NCBI GenBank assembly: GCA_002713145.1
Contig: PAVS01000006.1
Location: 34,799-98,798, forward strand
DNA length: 64,000 nt
Source: Halobacteriovoraceae bacterium
GTDB lineage: Bacteria; Bdellovibrionota; Bacteriovoracia; Bacteriovoracales; Bacteriovoracaceae
Direction: 5' to 3'
Within the stretch, counting starts at the first letter, position 1; the number at the start of each line of letters is the position of its first letter. Positions 25,475 to 34,652 of this stretch are shown piece after piece. A model generated the notes under the pieces. It had not been told where the DNA came from and made no database searches. It saw nothing but the letters and a program-made list of their open reading frames with translations. The position numbers and the translations under genes were made by a program.

Positions 25475-26182
25475 TTATAGAACCATTTTCTTGAGCCAAG
25501 GAATATACTGTTTACTATGCTCTTGGTTTCTAACAAATTCTAATCCGAAGCCGGTAGGGGTTGAGCCTTCTCCGTAGGACTTTCTAACCACAACAGCTTT
25601 AAGGTTTAATTTATTTTTTCCCAATAATTCAATATCAATGATTTGATTGAGTTCAAACTCATTAAGCTTTGCGACGTCGTTGATCTCTGCAAAGATTCCA
25701 GTCGTGGAGACATTGGAAGTCATCGTGTTTATATCAGTGATTCCAGCATGAAGATGAATAGGCTGGATAATATTATATCTCGCAGGAGTTTTCCACCATC
25801 TTAGCTGAGGATTCAAAATGATGGCCCTGATTTCTCTATTATAGAATGGCTTAAGTGATAAACCAAAAAGGATGAAACTTAAGCCTACTTGTAGCAGGGA
25901 GTAATCTGTTCCATAAAGTCCAACGATTGCGTTATTGGCAAACAATATAAATAATAAAAGTGGAATCACTTTATAGATTTGTCTCGATAAAACAAAGGTT
26001 AAAATGCTGATGATAAACAAAGCAGTCATAGAAATCAAATTGAGTGGAGTCAGCATGGCCAGTATCTTCATCGGCTCACTTAAAGGTATAGAATAGAGGA
26101 AATAAATTTGCAGGGGAAAGCTTATAGCTATAAGAAAGGCCAGAAGGGGAAAGAGCTTTAAATAAAGGGGTTTATTTCTCAT
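25475..26182 (-). CDS. Membrane-anchored PilZ-domain protein
   Basis: 235 residues. The N-terminal half has four hydrophobic segments (roughly residues 7-27, 40-60, 65-88, 97-115). The C-terminal half looks like a PilZ domain: RWWKTPARYN (basic region used for c-di-GMP), NVSTTGIFAEI (the D/N-x-S-x-x-G motif, here Asn-Val-Ser-Thr-Thr-Gly) and TGFGLEFV. It may be a membrane c-di-GMP effector. I chose ATG 26182 with AAGGAG upstream rather than a start eight codons earlier. It overlaps the transglycosylase gene by 11 bases, so the two are coupled. Confidence 0.78.
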   Translation of the reverse strand: MRNKPLYLKLFPLLAFLIAISFPLQIYFLYSIPLSEPMKILAMLTPLNLISMTALFIISILTFVLSRQIYKVIPLLLFILFANNAIVGLYGTDYSLLQVGLSFILFGLSLKPFYNREIRAIILNPQLRWWKTPARYNIIQPIHLHAGITDINTMTSNVSTTGIFAEINDVAKLNEFELNQIIDIELLGKNKLNLKAVVVRKSYGEGSTPTGFGLEFVRNQEHSKQYIPWLKKMVL

Positions 26183-27224
26183 TTTCTTCTCCTTGATTAA
26201 AAGCATAGCAATAACTTTTAATATTCATGACATACTTCCGCGCTTCATTTAAAGATTGATCAAAAAGCCAATCTTTTTTATTTTTAAGAATACTCTTTTT
26301 AACTCTAAAAGCACCTGAGTTATAACTAGCGAGAAGGATATCTGTTTTAGGAATTTCATCCTCAAAAACAGCTCCTAAAATCTCCATCTTTTCAGGTGAA
26401 TCCCAATACTGATTGAGATAATTAAGATATAAAATGCCACCTTCAATTGATTTCTCTTGGTCCAGACGCCAATCATTTTTTTTATTGATTACATTTGAGT
26501 AAAGTTTACTTTTCAAATTCAAGTAGGGGAGCGCAGTAAACTTGGGGTAAATTTTCCACTCAGGCTTGTATTTATTTATCTCATGGTGAGCCAGGGGTGT
26601 GACTTGAGTAAGTCCTAAGGCCTTGGCAAAGCTTAAGGCAGTAGGATTGAATGATGACTCTTGAGCAATAAGCGCAGCAACAAGTGAAGCATTATAGCCA
26701 TACTTTTCAGATATCATCTCAATATTATTTTTTAGATTACTGCCCACCTGAAAAGGAGAAATACTGAGATTATTACTCTTGATGTCTTGGTAACATTCAG
26801 GAACTCTGAGCTTATAAGTCACTGGGTATTTCGAGCCCACAGGGTAGTAGAGAAAACTAATTTTGTTAATATTTCCAGGGAGAATAGATAGGTTTTTGAA
26901 ATGAACCTTAATCGGATCCCCTTTCTTTTTAGGCGCTTCAACTTCCTCTGTTTGATACCACCTATTTAATCTTTTGTTATTATAAACAACTTCATATCTA
27001 AATTTATCTAATTGAAATTTAGGATCATTGATCTTCAAAGTTAAATCATAGGGAGAATTATAATATTGACGATCAGGAGACACTTCAAGTGTAACATCTT
27101 GTCTTGCGCTGGATCCGTTAATGCTAAATTCTTCACTAATAAACACATCCCCTCCAAATGGATTTGTAGGACCTGCACAGCTAAATAAAATCAATGAAAA
27201 CATTGAAGCTAATACAATATTCAT
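26172..27224 (-). CDS. Lytic transglycosylase lipoprotein (Slt family)
   Basis: 350 residues. A lipobox (LILFSC, Cys about 16) anchors it. The first half is a beta-rich region of unknown role. The second half is a transglycosylase SLT domain: AALIAQESSFNPTALSFAKALGLTQVTP, with the catalytic Glu in ESSFNP and the following GLTQ/TP loop, and ILLASYNSGAFRV (family AYNAG). It should cleave peptidoglycan at the MurNAc-GlcNAc bond. ATG 27224 has AGGAAG upstream; an ATG ten codons earlier sits inside a TAGAAT hexamer. It is coupled to the PilZ gene, hinting at c-di-GMP-linked wall remodelling. Confidence 0.9.
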   Translation of the reverse strand: MNIVLASMFSLILFSCAGPTNPFGGDVFISEEFSINGSSARQDVTLEVSPDRQYYNSPYDLTLKINDPKFQLDKFRYEVVYNNKRLNRWYQTEEVEAPKKKGDPIKVHFKNLSILPGNINKISFLYYPVGSKYPVTYKLRVPECYQDIKSNNLSISPFQVGSNLKNNIEMISEKYGYNASLVAALIAQESSFNPTALSFAKALGLTQVTPLAHHEINKYKPEWKIYPKFTALPYLNLKSKLYSNVINKKNDWRLDQEKSIEGGILYLNYLNQYWDSPEKMEILGAVFEDEIPKTDILLASYNSGAFRVKKSILKNKKDWLFDQSLNEARKYVMNIKSYCYAFNQGEENEK

Positions 27225-27424
27225 GGTCTTCCTAGCAGTATAATCATTCATCATTCTAACCTGAGTTTTGAAAAAGAGCCCTGAGATCGCTCTTAAAATG
27301 TTTAATTCTCAATACTTACTTATCGAAAAGCGGCAGGTGAAATATTAGCAAAAAACCAAAAACGTCAGAAATACGAGCCAGATTTAAGCTCTAAGGTGCT
27401 GAATATTCATGTCCCCATATAAGA

Positions 27425-28663
27425 TTAAATTTTTAAATAACAAAAGTAGAGAGCAAAACCAATCAAAAAGACTAAGCCAGAATAACTCAGTATTTGCATG
27501 AAAAGTGTGGGCCTATATAGATGCCTGACGTTGGGGAGGCTCATTACTCGTAGATTGAGGTAAGCAAACACTGGGGCCACTAAAAATGAAAGAGTAGTGG
27601 CAAAGTCGACCAAACCTTTCATATCAGTGAGGAAGTTTAAAAGAATAAGCATTGTTCCAAAAAAGACGACGCCCAAAAAGACCAGGTAGAGTTTTCTTTG
27701 TTTGAGAGAGAGTTTTGGGTCAAGAACAATAACTCCTTCTCTAAGAATTCTAGGGAAAGCATCCATGCAAGTTAAGCATGTAGAAAACATGGTAGAGAAG
27801 CTACAAATAAGAATGATAGGATAAGACCAACTTCCAATTGTATCGGTATAGAGTTGAATTAATTGTGATGAAAACTCGTTGGCCTTGCCTGAAAATTCAA
27901 TTCCGGTCGGGTACATGACTTGGGCGCCTAGAGTGAGAAAACAGATGGCCAGTAACGCTGTCCCGATATAACCAATATTAAAATCAAGTAAGGAATTTTT
28001 TAATTTTGGTTTATTTAATTGTTGTTGTTTTTCAAGAGTCCATAACGATTGCCAGATTGGTAGATCAAGAGGACCAGGCATCCAGCCAATCAATGCCACC
28101 AGGAAAAAGATATGGTCATTATTGAGAAAACTAAAACTGTCTCGTACTACTGTTGGTCTTAAGGAGGTGGAGTTCAAAGACATAATGACAGCGATAAGAG
28201 TTGTCAGTGATAAAACAATAATGATGATTTTGATGATATTATCTAGTAATTTATAGTTTCCAATAATTAAAATGACAGAGCAAACGAGCAATAAGATAAA
28301 TGACATTAAGACTGGATTAAGGGCCAGACCAAAAAACTGGTTGGCCAAACCAGCAGTCACAATGGTGATGGCGGCTTGCACTGTAAATATAGTACCTAGG
28401 GTGATCATAAAAAAGAGATAGATCGCCCAGCTTCCTATTCTTCGATATCCGGCGAGTAAGCTTTCATTTGAATAAAGGGTATAAAGGGGACCATTTTTAA
28501 AAAAAGGATATTTAAGGAAATTAGCAATGACAATGGCCCATAATAATTCATATCCAAAACTAGCCCCTGCTCGAGTTGATTGCACGAGATGGCTGACTCC
28601 AATGGCAGCTGCTGCGTAAAGAAGTCCAGGTCCAAGCCAGGAAAATACTTTCTTAAGCCTCAT
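27425..28663 (-). CDS. Nramp-superfamily membrane protein lacking the metal-binding motifs
   Basis: 412 residues with about eleven membrane segments. TM1 starts SWLGPGLLYAAAAIGVSHLVQSTRAGASFGY, which lines up with the Nramp TM1 (GPG...DPGN...AGAQFGY), but the metal-coordinating DPGN is replaced by GVSH. The TM6 MPH motif is replaced by WMPGPLDLP. Canonical Nramp proteins import Mn or Fe ions, so this member probably has another substrate or function. It ends the nine-gene operon, its start overlapping the transglutaminase gene by 11 bases. Confidence 0.8.
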   Translation of the reverse strand: MRLKKVFSWLGPGLLYAAAAIGVSHLVQSTRAGASFGYELLWAIVIANFLKYPFFKNGPLYTLYSNESLLAGYRRIGSWAIYLFFMITLGTIFTVQAAITIVTAGLANQFFGLALNPVLMSFILLLVCSVILIIGNYKLLDNIIKIIIIVLSLTTLIAVIMSLNSTSLRPTVVRDSFSFLNNDHIFFLVALIGWMPGPLDLPIWQSLWTLEKQQQLNKPKLKNSLLDFNIGYIGTALLAICFLTLGAQVMYPTGIEFSGKANEFSSQLIQLYTDTIGSWSYPIILICSFSTMFSTCLTCMDAFPRILREGVIVLDPKLSLKQRKLYLVFLGVVFFGTMLILLNFLTDMKGLVDFATTLSFLVAPVFAYLNLRVMSLPNVRHLYRPTLFMQILSYSGLVFLIGFALYFCYLKI

Positions 28664-30539
28664 AGTTTGCTATCCTTGTTTTTAATTTTTTGAGTTGTTT
28701 ATTCTTACTATAAGCGACTTCTTGATAGAGATCTAAGATTTGCATGGCTTCTTTATTATTTTCATTATCTAAGTTACTTACCATCTCTTTCATTTCTTTG
28801 ATGGTATGGTAAGTGTGAAGAGAAGGTTTTATTTTTAATTTTTTGGAAAATTTAATAAGGGCTTTATCGAGAGGAGAGAGAGTAGGCTTTTGTTTAAACT
28901 GTGTTAAAAAAATGAATATTCCCAATATAAAGCCTATCAAGACTCCGCCTGTGATAAAAAATGTTGTTAATTTTATCTTAAAAAATTGTGATATTTCTTT
29001 TTGTTTATTCCTATCAAAGTTATCAAAGAATAGTGAAACTTTATAATTAAGAGTGTTCCAGTTTAGCTTGACTTCATTGAATTTTGATTCCCACCATCCA
29101 GGGCTTGAGTTTGCGACGAGGGTTGATTCACTGCTGGTCAAAAACCTCTCTCCTCCAAAATTAATACGATTTGGAGATACAAATCCGGTAGGGTCGACCC
29201 TTTGCCAATTGTTATTTTCATAATACTCCACCCAGGCATGGGCATCATTCGATGTGACTTGGTAATAACCTCCCACTTTATTGTAGATGCCCCCTTGGAA
29301 ACCAGAAATAAGGCGAGTCGGAATCTTATTGAGCCTAAGTATGATTCCTAGTAAAGATGAGTAATGAGTACAGAAACCTTTTTTATTCGAGAGAAAATCC
29401 CCCATATCTTGCATTAAACCTGGTTCTAGAGTGTAAGAAAACTCTTCTTTAATAAGAAATCTTTTGAAGTTATTTATGATCTCATGGGCGTTTTTACCCT
29501 GGAGATTTATGGCCAACTGTTTTATCTCATCTTCGAGGTTTGGTGGAAGCTGGAGGAAGTATTGAACTCTTTTAGAATTGAGCTGAGTGCTAGTGTTGCG
29601 ATTAAGATCAGAAAGCGCTCTAAAACTCACTTTTTTTCTTTTTCTATATAATCTAAACTCATTTGTTTGTGGATATTTAAAATAACGTAAATTAGATTCT
29701 ATAATGCGATGAGGAGAGTCGAGTATAATGAGGTCTCCCTTGAAATCTAGCTCATATTTCATATCGATTGATATTAAGTTTTTTTGTCCAAGAGAATTTC
29801 TTTGAGGCTGACTGGGGGGGATTTTATCAGACCACCAACTATAACCATCAGTCTGTGTATTTACACGTCCTCTCCAGTACAGTAAATTGGGGTTTATCTC
29901 CCTAGGGGTTTCCGCATAAAAAGCAGTCTTGTTAGATAAGGAGAGTTGAGAAATATTCTTGTTTGAAATATCGCCACTATAGCCGACTTCCCCTTGCGTT
30001 GTTGAATTCGCTGAAGGAAGAAAATTATAAAATCTCGGAAAAAAGAAAAATAAAACCAAGGCCAAAACTAAGGTGAAAAAAAGTTGCAGTTTCTGAGTTC
30101 TAAATGTTTCAAAGATTGATTTTAGGTTAATGCTTTCATCGCTGGCCTGTTGTAAAAAATAATACAACAAAACAAATGCTGAATAGACTAAATAATTAAA
30201 ACTAGACGAGAAGACAGAAAAGATACCTATCCATAGGAAAAAAATAAATGACTCTTCTTTGAATTTACTTTTGTTGGCAATGAGCTGAGACATGAGAAAA
30301 GCGGCTAGGACTGGTATCATGGTTTCAGGTACAATTTGAATGCCTTTCTCTTTAAAAATTAAATAAGGAATGATGAAGTTAATGTAAAGAAGAAAACTTG
30401 GGATTTTAAAGAACGTTAAGATCAGCAGTTGAGAGCTGAGAGCAAAGATAAACCATAAGGGAAGAAAATCAATGCCAAGCCAAAGAGAGGGGATAAGCAA
30501 AAGGTGATTGATATTTTGGTAAGAATATTTAATACCCAC
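28653..30539 (-). CDS. TgpA-like membrane transglutaminase-fold protein
   Basis: 628 residues. The N-terminal third has about six membrane segments (DUF3488-like). A periplasmic transglutaminase-like domain follows, with catalytic Cys in NKKGFCTHYSSLLG, His in NDAHAWVEY and Asp in QRVDPTG. One more membrane helix and a cytoplasmic C-terminal tail follow. TgpA-type proteins occur with MoxR and DUF58 partners, as here. The best start is GTG 30539, with GGAG 7 nt upstream; it overlaps the stop of the DUF58 gene. A start 36 codons further upstream would place a polar leader inside the DUF58 gene. Confidence 0.88.
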   Translation of the reverse strand: MGIKYSYQNINHLLLIPSLWLGIDFLPLWFIFALSSQLLILTFFKIPSFLLYINFIIPYLIFKEKGIQIVPETMIPVLAAFLMSQLIANKSKFKEESFIFFLWIGIFSVFSSSFNYLVYSAFVLLYYFLQQASDESINLKSIFETFRTQKLQLFFTLVLALVLFFFFPRFYNFLPSANSTTQGEVGYSGDISNKNISQLSLSNKTAFYAETPREINPNLLYWRGRVNTQTDGYSWWSDKIPPSQPQRNSLGQKNLISIDMKYELDFKGDLIILDSPHRIIESNLRYFKYPQTNEFRLYRKRKKVSFRALSDLNRNTSTQLNSKRVQYFLQLPPNLEDEIKQLAINLQGKNAHEIINNFKRFLIKEEFSYTLEPGLMQDMGDFLSNKKGFCTHYSSLLGIILRLNKIPTRLISGFQGGIYNKVGGYYQVTSNDAHAWVEYYENNNWQRVDPTGFVSPNRINFGGERFLTSSESTLVANSSPGWWESKFNEVKLNWNTLNYKVSLFFDNFDRNKQKEISQFFKIKLTTFFITGGVLIGFILGIFIFLTQFKQKPTLSPLDKALIKFSKKLKIKPSLHTYHTIKEMKEMVSNLDNENNKEAMQILDLYQEVAYSKNKQLKKLKTRIANYEA

Positions 30540-31425
30540 TGATTTGCTCCATGGCCGAATGGTAATGCTTAGGTCCTTTTCCTGGGGGAATGACTCGATT
30601 GGGCAAGACGACTCTAAAGGTTTTGTTTTCAAGATAATATTTGTCAATGAGATAACTCATGTATTTTAAGTTGACTTCTTTTTGATCATTGAAATCACTG
30701 TAATTAACTTCATAAGTTGTTTGATCAAAATCAATAAATTTTTTCCAATAAAGCTGATCCGTTCGTGCAAAAACTTTCCAGTCAATACGATTAACACTTA
30801 ACCCTTTTTGGTAACGAATATGGTGAGTAAATTCTGATTCATTGAACTTAGGGTTTTTTGATTTCGTTTGAGCTAGTTTTTGATTATGAGTAGGTAGTTT
30901 CTCAGGATAAATATATAAATCAGCTTCCCATGTGAAATATCTCCAGACATAAAAGAGTTTCCCAGGTCCTAAAGTATAGAATTTTATTCTTTTAATCGGG
31001 TAATGACCTCGCTTCGTGATCTCAAGTTTGAACTTGTTGTTGTTCCCATAACTTTTAAAAAAAGATCCGGTTAAATTGCCTTTTTCAGATTGTAGTTCGA
31101 GAGAAATATATTTTTTTAGATTCTCCGGTATAAATTTTTGGAATTGACATGAACTATAATAAGGTAAGTGCAAAAACTGGTTATTAAGCTGAAGACCACC
31201 AAAAGAAATACTATGAATAATTCTATGTGTGGTAAACATTTGCAAAATAAAAAACATGCTCATTAGAAAAGTAATAAGGAGGGCCATATTATTGGCATAG
31301 GAGATTGATATCAAAAATAAAAAAAAGTTAATAACAATAAATTTACATCCATTTTTACTAGGAACGATATAAACATTTTTTTTGCTCTGGGTGTAATGTT
31401 CAATCTTTTTGACTATTCTTTTCAT
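30529..31425 (-). CDS. DUF58-domain membrane protein
   Basis: 298 residues. Two hydrophobic segments lie near the N-terminus (about 28-48 and 50-68). The C-terminal half holds the DUF58 motif: IRYQKGLSVNRIDWKVFART, corresponding to the family R-Y--GD--R-IDW--SAR. DUF58 proteins are partners of MoxR AAA ATPases in many bacteria; their molecular role is not settled. It starts directly after the MoxR gene stop and overlaps the GTG start of the TgpA-like gene. Confidence 0.9.
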   Translation of the reverse strand: MKRIVKKIEHYTQSKKNVYIVPSKNGCKFIVINFFLFLISISYANNMALLITFLMSMFFILQMFTTHRIIHSISFGGLQLNNQFLHLPYYSSCQFQKFIPENLKKYISLELQSEKGNLTGSFFKSYGNNNKFKLEITKRGHYPIKRIKFYTLGPGKLFYVWRYFTWEADLYIYPEKLPTHNQKLAQTKSKNPKFNESEFTHHIRYQKGLSVNRIDWKVFARTDQLYWKKFIDFDQTTYEVNYSDFNDQKEVNLKYMSYLIDKYYLENKTFRVVLPNRVIPPGKGPKHYHSAMEQISGY

Positions 31426-32331
31426 CTAGAGAGAGTGAATTAATTGCAAGGCCGTGTTGTGTTCGAACTCGATATCAGAGTTTTCCGGATGAACTAATCT
31501 ATGGCCTGCAATATAGGGAAAAAGATAGAAAAGATCATCAGGAATGACATAATCTCTCTGTTCTAAATAGGCCCATGCTTTAGAGAGGTTCACCATATCA
31601 ATCCCACATCGGTTACTGAGTGGAATAAGGTCACTTTGAGTGCGACTTAACTCTAAGAGAGTGTAAATTGTATCAAAGATAGAGTCTTCTATATGGATTT
31701 GTTTAATTTGTTTTTGCAGTGTTAACAAGTCACTACCTTCAAGGATTTTTTTTGTTTGTTCTAAGTGAATTTCTGTATCACTATCCTTTAAAAAAGCTAA
31801 AGTGGAATTTTTGTCCGCATAACCCATCTTAAGTTTTATTGAAAAACGATCGAGTTGAGATTCAGGCAAGTCATAAGTTCCAATTTGAGCGTGAGGGTTT
31901 TGGGTAGCGATAACGGTAAAGTAAGGAGGCAGGGGATAGGTTTTACCCTCCACTGTGATAGAGCGCTCTTCCATGGCCTGGAGCAGGGAACTCTGTGTTT
32001 TTGGTGGGGCCCTATTCAACTCATCGGCCAGGACTAATTCCCCAAATAATGGTCCTTGGTGAAAGTCAAAACTATTGGTGGCCTTATTAAAAATAGAACT
32101 TCCGATTATATCAGCTGGTAGCAGATCATTGGTAAACTGGATGCGGGAAACTTTCAAACCGCATGATTTACTGAGATATTTAACTAAAGTCGTTTTACCA
32201 ACACCAGGGACATCTTCAAGGAGGGTATGGCCGTTTGCTAGTATATTGCTGACAACAAGTTTAACTTGTTCTTTTTTACCCTTGAGAACGTTTTCAGACT
32301 GAGTAATAACTTCTTGAACTTTATCAAACAT
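31426..32331 (-). CDS. MoxR-family AAA+ ATPase
   Basis: 301 residues, cytoplasmic. Walker A is DVPGVGKTTL (about 42-51), Walker B is LVLADELNRAPPKTQSSLL, and the MEERSITVEG and ATQNPHAQIGTYDLPESQLDRF segments are typical of the MoxR group (sensor 1 and arginine finger region). The C-terminal lid is present. MoxR proteins are thought to act as chaperone-like ATPases on vWA or DUF58 partners. Its immediate downstream neighbours are DUF58 and TgpA, the expected set, without a vWA gene. Confidence 0.95.
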   Translation of the reverse strand: MFDKVQEVITQSENVLKGKKEQVKLVVSNILANGHTLLEDVPGVGKTTLVKYLSKSCGLKVSRIQFTNDLLPADIIGSSIFNKATNSFDFHQGPLFGELVLADELNRAPPKTQSSLLQAMEERSITVEGKTYPLPPYFTVIATQNPHAQIGTYDLPESQLDRFSIKLKMGYADKNSTLAFLKDSDTEIHLEQTKKILEGSDLLTLQKQIKQIHIEDSIFDTIYTLLELSRTQSDLIPLSNRCGIDMVNLSKAWAYLEQRDYVIPDDLFYLFPYIAGHRLVHPENSDIEFEHNTALQLIHSL

Positions 32332-32333
32332 AA

Positions 32334-34652
32334 TTAATCTTCCTTCTCGCTATACATAAGTACGATCGGTAATATAAATAAATCAGCTATAAGAGCTAAG
32401 ATGAGGATTAAACTCACCATAACACCAAATTTAGCATTGGGTATATAGTCAGCTAAAATGAAAGAGCCAAAGCCAATAGCGATTAAAAGTGTGGTGTTTA
32501 TAAGAGAGGGGGCGGTATTAGTAAAAATAGCTTCCAGAGTATTTCTCAAACTCAAGCCTCTTGTGCGGAATTTCTGAAACTCAAACAAAAAGTGAATGCT
32601 ATCATCTACAGCAATACCCAAACATACCGCAACGATGAGCACAGATGATATATCAATATACTCTCCAGAAAGAGCGTAGATTCCACTGCCAAAGAGAATA
32701 GGTAATAAATTAGGAATAAGCGCCATGAATCCTAATTTAAATGATTTGAGGACAATGATTAAGAGTATGGTGATCGCAATGAGTGCAAAGGTAAAAGATT
32801 GTATAAAGGACTTTACGACATAGGGTGTGAGTTGATGAAATAAGGGCATTTTTCCTGTTACTTTAGCATCTAGACCAAGCTCTTTTGCTTTTTTTTCCAT
32901 AGCGTTCATCTCAATAAAAGCTTCCTTACTTTTTTGGATATTCCAGTTGGCAATGATTCTCACACTGTCTGAGTTTAAACTAATTAAATTATTAACTTCT
33001 CTTCCTTGGGGAAGCCCCAAAGAATAAAATAAAATGTTCTGGGCAATGGCCTCGGAGGTTTCTGGGAGACGATGATAATTTTCATCACCATTATGAATAT
33101 TCTTATTCACGTCCTTAATAATGTCTAAAATAGAAACTGTTTTAATGATGGCATCCCTCGAAACAAGCCAGCTTTCATATTGTTCTACTTTTCGAAGAAA
33201 ATGGGGGTCTTTTGCTTGCTCAGCACCACCCGCATCGACCATAATTTCAGCTTGAGCAAAAGGCCCAAAATGCTCTTCAGTTTTGTTGAAACTAACTTTA
33301 TAAGGGTGTGAGTCTTTAAATTGTTTTTGAGGGTCTAAATTTATTTCTAGGTCTTTAGCGAAGTAAAAAGATGAAAGTATACCAAAGCCTGTGAGAATTA
33401 AAATATAAGGTTTGGCGCGATAAAGAAAACTAACAAAGCTCTTTGTCCTTTGAGAAATAATAAAGCCTTTTTCTTTCTCCTGCATGCTCGATGTAGGAGA
33501 CGTTGGGCCGTCTTGTTTGTCTTTGATAGGGGGGAATAAAATGAGAAGGGGTCCAAGTAAATAGTAAGTGGAGACCCACGCAAAGAAAACCCCAAAGCCC
33601 ACTTGAATACCCATCTGAGAGATAGATAAAATGAGTGAGTTGGTAAATGAAAAAAAGCCAATGGCCGTGGTAATACTTGTCAGAAAGGTTGGAAGAAAGT
33701 TTTTTGTCAGTGAGTATTTAACAGCTTCATAGTTGGAGAAATTTTGTCTTTTTGCGAAAAAGTAAACCGTAAGGATATGTATTGTGTCTGCGACTGCAAT
33801 GGTGATAAGGATACTGGGTGCAGCAGAAGAGAGCGTTGTGAGGGGGTGGCCTAAAAAACCAGAGATACCCACCATAATTCCTACTGATGTGAATATGATC
33901 AAAAATGGGTAGAAGACACCAGAAGGGCGAGAGTAGATGCGATAGAGGAGTATACCAAAAACGATGAACAGAACAGGGATGAGCAGCATAAGATCCCGCT
34001 CAGATATTTCTCTGAAAATATTAATGAAGGTCGCCGTTCCCGCGGTATAGAATTTAAATTCTGGGTAGAGTTTTTCGTATTTCGAAATAAGACTTTCTAT
34101 TCTATCGATGGTTTCTTTATTGTCAGTGTTCTGTTTAAGGGTGGGGGCAACCTTTCCACTGATGATCACCATTTTACCATCACTCGAGATATAATTATTT
34201 TCAAGTTGTTTCTTGCCTTGGACGGCTTGTTTAATCTCTGTAATTAGCTCAGGGGTGATATTCTCTCTTTCTTCCTCGGTGACAAGAGGATTAACCTCAA
34301 GCGAGTTATCAATGCTTTGAATATAATCATAATTTGTCAGGGAATCGACTCTTACAATATTGGGGATAGTCCAGTACTCATCAGTAAAGTCATAGACCAA
34401 TTCCAGCGCTTTTTTGGTATAAAAGCCTTCAGGGTGATAAATACTCACAATCACTGAGTCATCATTACCAAATCGCTGCTCAAATTTATCATAGGCTAGA
34501 AGTAACGGATCATCTTTTAAATACCAAGCTCTATAGGAAAAGTCAGAAGTTAAGAAAAAGATGCCTGGTAAAAATAGAAATAAGAGTAAAGAATAGAGAC
34601 CAATTGCTTTTTTAGGTTGATTAAGAATAAAGTTAACAATCAAACTTCTCAT
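32334..34652 (-). CDS. MMPL/RND-family transporter
   Basis: 772 residues with twelve predicted membrane segments arranged as two repeats of one helix, a large periplasmic loop (about 30-210 and 430-600) and five helices. Motifs of the RND/MMPL/sterol-sensing group are seen, such as ITIAVADTIHILTVYFF in the first repeat and VCLGIAVDDSIHFLFEF in the second (the Asp pair used for proton coupling). It probably moves lipids or hopanoid-like compounds between membranes. It overlaps the HAD gene by four bases and ends three bases before moxR. Confidence 0.92.
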   Translation of the reverse strand: MRSLIVNFILNQPKKAIGLYSLLLFLFLPGIFFLTSDFSYRAWYLKDDPLLLAYDKFEQRFGNDDSVIVSIYHPEGFYTKKALELVYDFTDEYWTIPNIVRVDSLTNYDYIQSIDNSLEVNPLVTEEERENITPELITEIKQAVQGKKQLENNYISSDGKMVIISGKVAPTLKQNTDNKETIDRIESLISKYEKLYPEFKFYTAGTATFINIFREISERDLMLLIPVLFIVFGILLYRIYSRPSGVFYPFLIIFTSVGIMVGISGFLGHPLTTLSSAAPSILITIAVADTIHILTVYFFAKRQNFSNYEAVKYSLTKNFLPTFLTSITTAIGFFSFTNSLILSISQMGIQVGFGVFFAWVSTYYLLGPLLILFPPIKDKQDGPTSPTSSMQEKEKGFIISQRTKSFVSFLYRAKPYILILTGFGILSSFYFAKDLEINLDPQKQFKDSHPYKVSFNKTEEHFGPFAQAEIMVDAGGAEQAKDPHFLRKVEQYESWLVSRDAIIKTVSILDIIKDVNKNIHNGDENYHRLPETSEAIAQNILFYSLGLPQGREVNNLISLNSDSVRIIANWNIQKSKEAFIEMNAMEKKAKELGLDAKVTGKMPLFHQLTPYVVKSFIQSFTFALIAITILLIIVLKSFKLGFMALIPNLLPILFGSGIYALSGEYIDISSVLIVAVCLGIAVDDSIHFLFEFQKFRTRGLSLRNTLEAIFTNTAPSLINTTLLIAIGFGSFILADYIPNAKFGVMVSLILILALIADLFILPIVLMYSEKED

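Noticed and set aside
30540..30647. Longer start for the TgpA-like gene
   Set aside because: It lies inside the DUF58 gene, adds a polar leader, and GTG 30539 has a good Shine-Dalgarno.
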